Below, piece by piece: positions 57,763-64,000 of a DNA stretch of 64,000 bases. Each line of letters starts with the position of its first letter. The stretch's first letter is position 1. The translations under genes and the position numbers were made by a program. Under the pieces are notes generated by a model. That model saw nothing but the letters and a program-made list of their open reading frames with translations. It was not told the origin of the DNA and did no database searches. Source of the stretch: Mrakia gelida (taxonomy: Eukaryota; Basidiomycota; Tremellomycetes; Cystofilobasidiales; Mrakiaceae); NCBI GenBank assembly GCA_024345305.1, contig BRON01000016.1, positions 62,001 through 126,000 of the forward strand, in the 5' to 3' direction.

Positions 57763-59002
57763 TCCTTCGGGCTCGGAAGACGCGTCGCGTCGAGACGGAG
57801 GTGGGTTCCCCTTCGGCTGGTTTTCCGAACATCCTCCATCTGACTTCACATCCTTGACCTCGGAACTCAACTGCTACCCTCTCAGGTCCGCCGCTCGACT
57901 GGAATCGCGCTAGGAAGGTCTGCTTCGCTCGTCGTCGTCCAACAAACGTCAGTCCTCTTCTCTCTTCCCCTTCCCTTCGCATCGCGCTTTTGATGAAGCT
58001 GACGCCTCTTCGCTTTCTTCCTCTCCGCTCTAGTTTCTTCTGCTCCATCATGCGGCGTTCGTACCTGCCTTGTCTTCCTCTCGTTTCGACGACTCGCCTT
58101 CTGCGTCGGTGACTCGACGCGTCTCTCTTCCTCCGCTCGCTTCCCTTTTGCTGACTCTGTTCGTTCCGCCCTCCTCTCTTCAACTCTTCTCCCTTCAAAG
58201 GTCGTTTCAAGATTTGCCTCCGAGCGAAGAACCAACTTGAGACGGACTACCAAGGAGGAACACCGGTGAGGAGGAAAGGGACGTCGGTCTTGGTCGGATC
58301 GCTGTTTCGCCCGGCTCGTTCATTTCTTCTATGATCTAGGCGCACCTCTCAAACTAGATTTCTATCCTTCTGTCCCTCTCTCTCGAGCGCCAATTTGCTA
58401 GCAGCGAGCGAAGAGAGTCTTCAAGTCGTCGAGGCGTGGGATGGCCGCGGGCGTTTCGGTTCCTCCTCCAGAAGAGAACAAACTCAACTTCAGCAAACGA
58501 GGCTCGACATCAGCTCCTATCGGTTCCTTCTGAGTCCCCGTCCGTTGTCGGTGCGAAGAGAGAAGAACATCAGCCGAGGGAGGAAGCGAGCGAGCGAGGA
58601 GATGGTGGACCCGACGCGAGACGCAACTTTCCTGCCTTCGTTTCCTCTTGTCTTTCTTGTTCCAGATCGACCTTCTTGACTTCATCGCCTCTCTCGATCC
58701 ATCTCTACCCCTGCAAAATTAACCCGAAACGCTTCCCTTCTATCTTTCGTCGTCCATCCCTTCTGATCACAAGCTTCGCCCGGCTCTGTCTCGTTCGGCA
58801 CAGTCGCACTTCGACCTTTGAACAGCTCCAAGCTCCTTCCCTCTCTTCCTCTCCTCTCCTCTCTCCCAACACCTCGCCCCGAGAAAGAAAAACTTCACTT
58901 CACTTCACTCCACTCCCTCCTCCTCCTCCTCCTCTTCCTCTCGCCTCGCTCGCTCGCTTCCCTCATCTTCCTCCCTGAGCTCCCACGCTCCTTCCTCGCG
59001 CG
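57763..59002 (+). other. 3' flank of MYND-7 and long SNF1 upstream region
   Basis: About 1.2 kb. The left part appears to be a spliced 3' untranslated region of MYND-7: GTGGGTTCC near 57801, acceptor CTCAG at 57881-57885, donor GTCAGT near 57949. The right part (58400-59000) is the probable SNF1 promoter and leader. It ends in repeated CTTCA units and a CTC-rich tract (about 58890-58940). No additional protein gene is supported. Confidence 0.4.
57885..57940 (+). pseudogene. Decayed duplicate of the last MYND-7 exon
   Basis: Directly after an acceptor-like CTCAG, the sequence CTCGACTGGAATCGC is followed by AGGAAGGTCTGCTTCG. It aligns with the true last exon at 57719-57750 (CTCGACTGGAAACGA...AAGCTGTCCTGCTTCG). 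In the same phase it reads PLDWNRARKVCFARRR against KLDWKRHKLSCFEPSW. The spacing W-x6-C is kept, but HQ and the ligand His of HK are lost and no stop follows in place. It could be a relic of exon duplication or an unused alternative ending. Confidence 0.45.
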
Positions 59003-62744
<3,742 letters not shown>

Positions 62745-63237
62745 ACCCCTTCTCTCCCGACCAGTCTCGTACGACCTGCGAACTCAGCACCAACGGAACG
62801 AAACGAAACGAACACTCTAGGATATTTCTCTCTCGGCTCCCTCCCTCCCCTCCCTTCCTCTCCTTGCTCTATCTCGTTTAGATGCGCGCGCTCAGTTTGT
62901 CTGTTTCTCGGATCGGTTTCTCGTTCTCGTTTGCTATGCTTCTCTCCTCTCTCCTCTCTATCTCGCTCTCTAGATACCCTTCCCAACTCTCCTCGTTCTC
63001 GTTTCTGACTCTCACGATTTTGACGCGTCTGCTCTCTTTTCCCGTTCGTTGGTTCCTCTCGTTTGACTTTGAGGTGGTGGTTCAGAAATATATAGAGACT
63101 GTAGCTCTTACGCCCCCCACATCGTCGCCCGCCCGAGTCTTGACTCGCGAGGAAAGAAAAGGAGGAAGGGAAAGAAAGGGTCGTGAGGCATCGAGATCGA
63201 GAGCCAGCAAACGAGCGAGAGGAGAGGAGGAGCAGCT
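62745..63237. other. Intergenic, convergent SNF1 and next gene
   Basis: About 490 bp of 3' flanking DNA with C/T-rich tracts and one GACGCGTC (63022). No gene or repeat was recognised. Confidence 0.4.
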
Positions 63238-64000
63238 TCAGACAACGACCTTCTCCTCCAAGAACTTAGTCCACTCGTCCTTCCCCCACGAGGAAGAAAT
63301 GCTTCCTTCGATGAGACCGTCGAAGAGAGCGGTGGGCTGTTTTCGATCGAACGGAAGACGCGTCGGATCAGTTCGCGTTGAATGACGAGACGAGCAAAGA
63401 GGGAAAGAAACGAACCGTAACGTGGATCCCATTCTGACGACCGAGCTTGACTGAGAATACCAAGTTGAGTTCCGGGTCAGCCCCAGCTTGAACGAAGGGA
63501 AGCAAGAGGAGAGAAGAACTCGACGCACCATTGTACTTCAGATCGTCGGTGACGGAAACACCTCCGTTGGGAGAAGACTTGAAGGTCAGCTTGTCGGTGA
63601 AGGTAGCTTTGTCCGAAGAGGAGTTGAGGACTTGATTGGCGACTGGTGAAGAGAGAGAAGGCGAGAGAGAGACGTCAGTCAAGAGAGAGTGGGAGGAACG
63701 AGAGATGGGCAGAGGGAGAGGCAGACGAACGATCAGCGAGCTTCTCTCGGATTTGAACGGAGGTGAGGGTAGACGCTGGTCTGTCGAAGTACTCCTGGGG
63801 TGAAGAAGGGGGGAAGAGAAGTCAGCGTGAAGGTTTGAGCGAGCGAGTGGGAGTCGAACAAACGCACCTCCTGATGAACGAAGAGGAGCTTGAAGTAGGT
63901 CCAGAAGTTGGCAGGGGAGATAGCTCCGAACGCGAGGGCTGCTTCGTGGAGGTAGGTCGAGGTTGCGTGCCTACGTGGGTGGTGATCGAAAGGCGAGAGG
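63238..64000 (-). CDS. Unrecognised protein, C-terminal part (5' end outside window)
   Basis: Five exons join in one frame on the minus strand. They read HATSTYLHEAALAFGAISPA and NFWTYFKLLFVHQE, then EYFDRPASTLTSVQIREKLA, then ANQVLNSSSDKATFTDKLTF with KSSPNGGVSVTDDLKYN, then GADPELNLVFSVKLGRQNGI, then PTALFDGLIEGSISSSWGKD and FLEEKVVV-stop at 63238. Two of the donors are GTTCGT. The regular alternation of strand- and helix-like stretches suggests a folded domain, without membrane segments. I do not recognise the family. Codon use and introns are like those of the neighbouring genes, so it is likely a real gene whose N-terminal part lies to the right. Confidence 0.6.

Overview
This window is nuclear DNA from an intron-dense, GC-rich fungus. 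The genes recognised (TYR1, DIS3, NHP6, UTP10, YIH1/IMPACT, CIA2, SKI8, BOL2, SNF1, a DHHC palmitoyltransferase, a WRAP53/TCAB1-like WD40 protein, an auxin-efflux-carrier family protein) are ordinary eukaryotic single-copy genes. They are cut by many 50-110 nt introns with CTGAC/CTGAT branch sites. Gene structure, GC content and protein similarity suggest a basidiomycete of the Pucciniomycotina, perhaps a red yeast of the Microbotryomycetes. This placement is an inference; no rRNA is present to confirm it.

Layout, left to right: MYND-1 (-, cut by the window edge); TYR1 (+); MYND-2 (-); WRAP53-like (+); DIS3 (-); MYND-3 (+); MYND-4 (-); MYND-5 (+); NHP6 (-); a 4.4 kb stretch without a recognisable gene that carries a degenerate tandem hairpin repeat; UTP10 (+, about 30 exons); MYND-6 (-); DHHC acyltransferase (+); YIH1 (-); CIA2 (-); SKI8 (+); auxin-efflux-carrier protein (-); two unrecognised low-complexity genes, divergently transcribed (46.9-49.0 kb - and 50.1-54.2 kb +); BOL2 (-); MYND-7 (+); SNF1 (+); an unrecognised gene (-) cut by the right edge.

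The most striking feature is a family of seven diverged paralogues sharing one exon-intron plan. Each has an N-terminal helical domain with a His-Pro-Asp/Glu-Glu-Ala-type motif and an atypical MYND zinc finger split over the last three exons. They sit on both strands, singly or in pairs, between conserved housekeeping genes. One member (MYND-5) has an in-frame UAG where its relatives have the Trp just before the finger. Its head-to-head neighbour (MYND-4) has one extra A that shifts the frame inside the finger. MYND-7 is followed by what looks like a decayed second copy of its last exon.

Other unusual signals are about 40 copies of the palindrome GACGCGTC, mostly in introns and untranslated DNA; a second class of 5' splice site, GTTCGT; a 7-nt micro-exon inside the DHHC signature; and a first coding exon of SKI8 that consists of the start codon alone. 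Coding spans below run from start to stop codon and include introns. Exon joins were made by eye and individual boundaries may be off.
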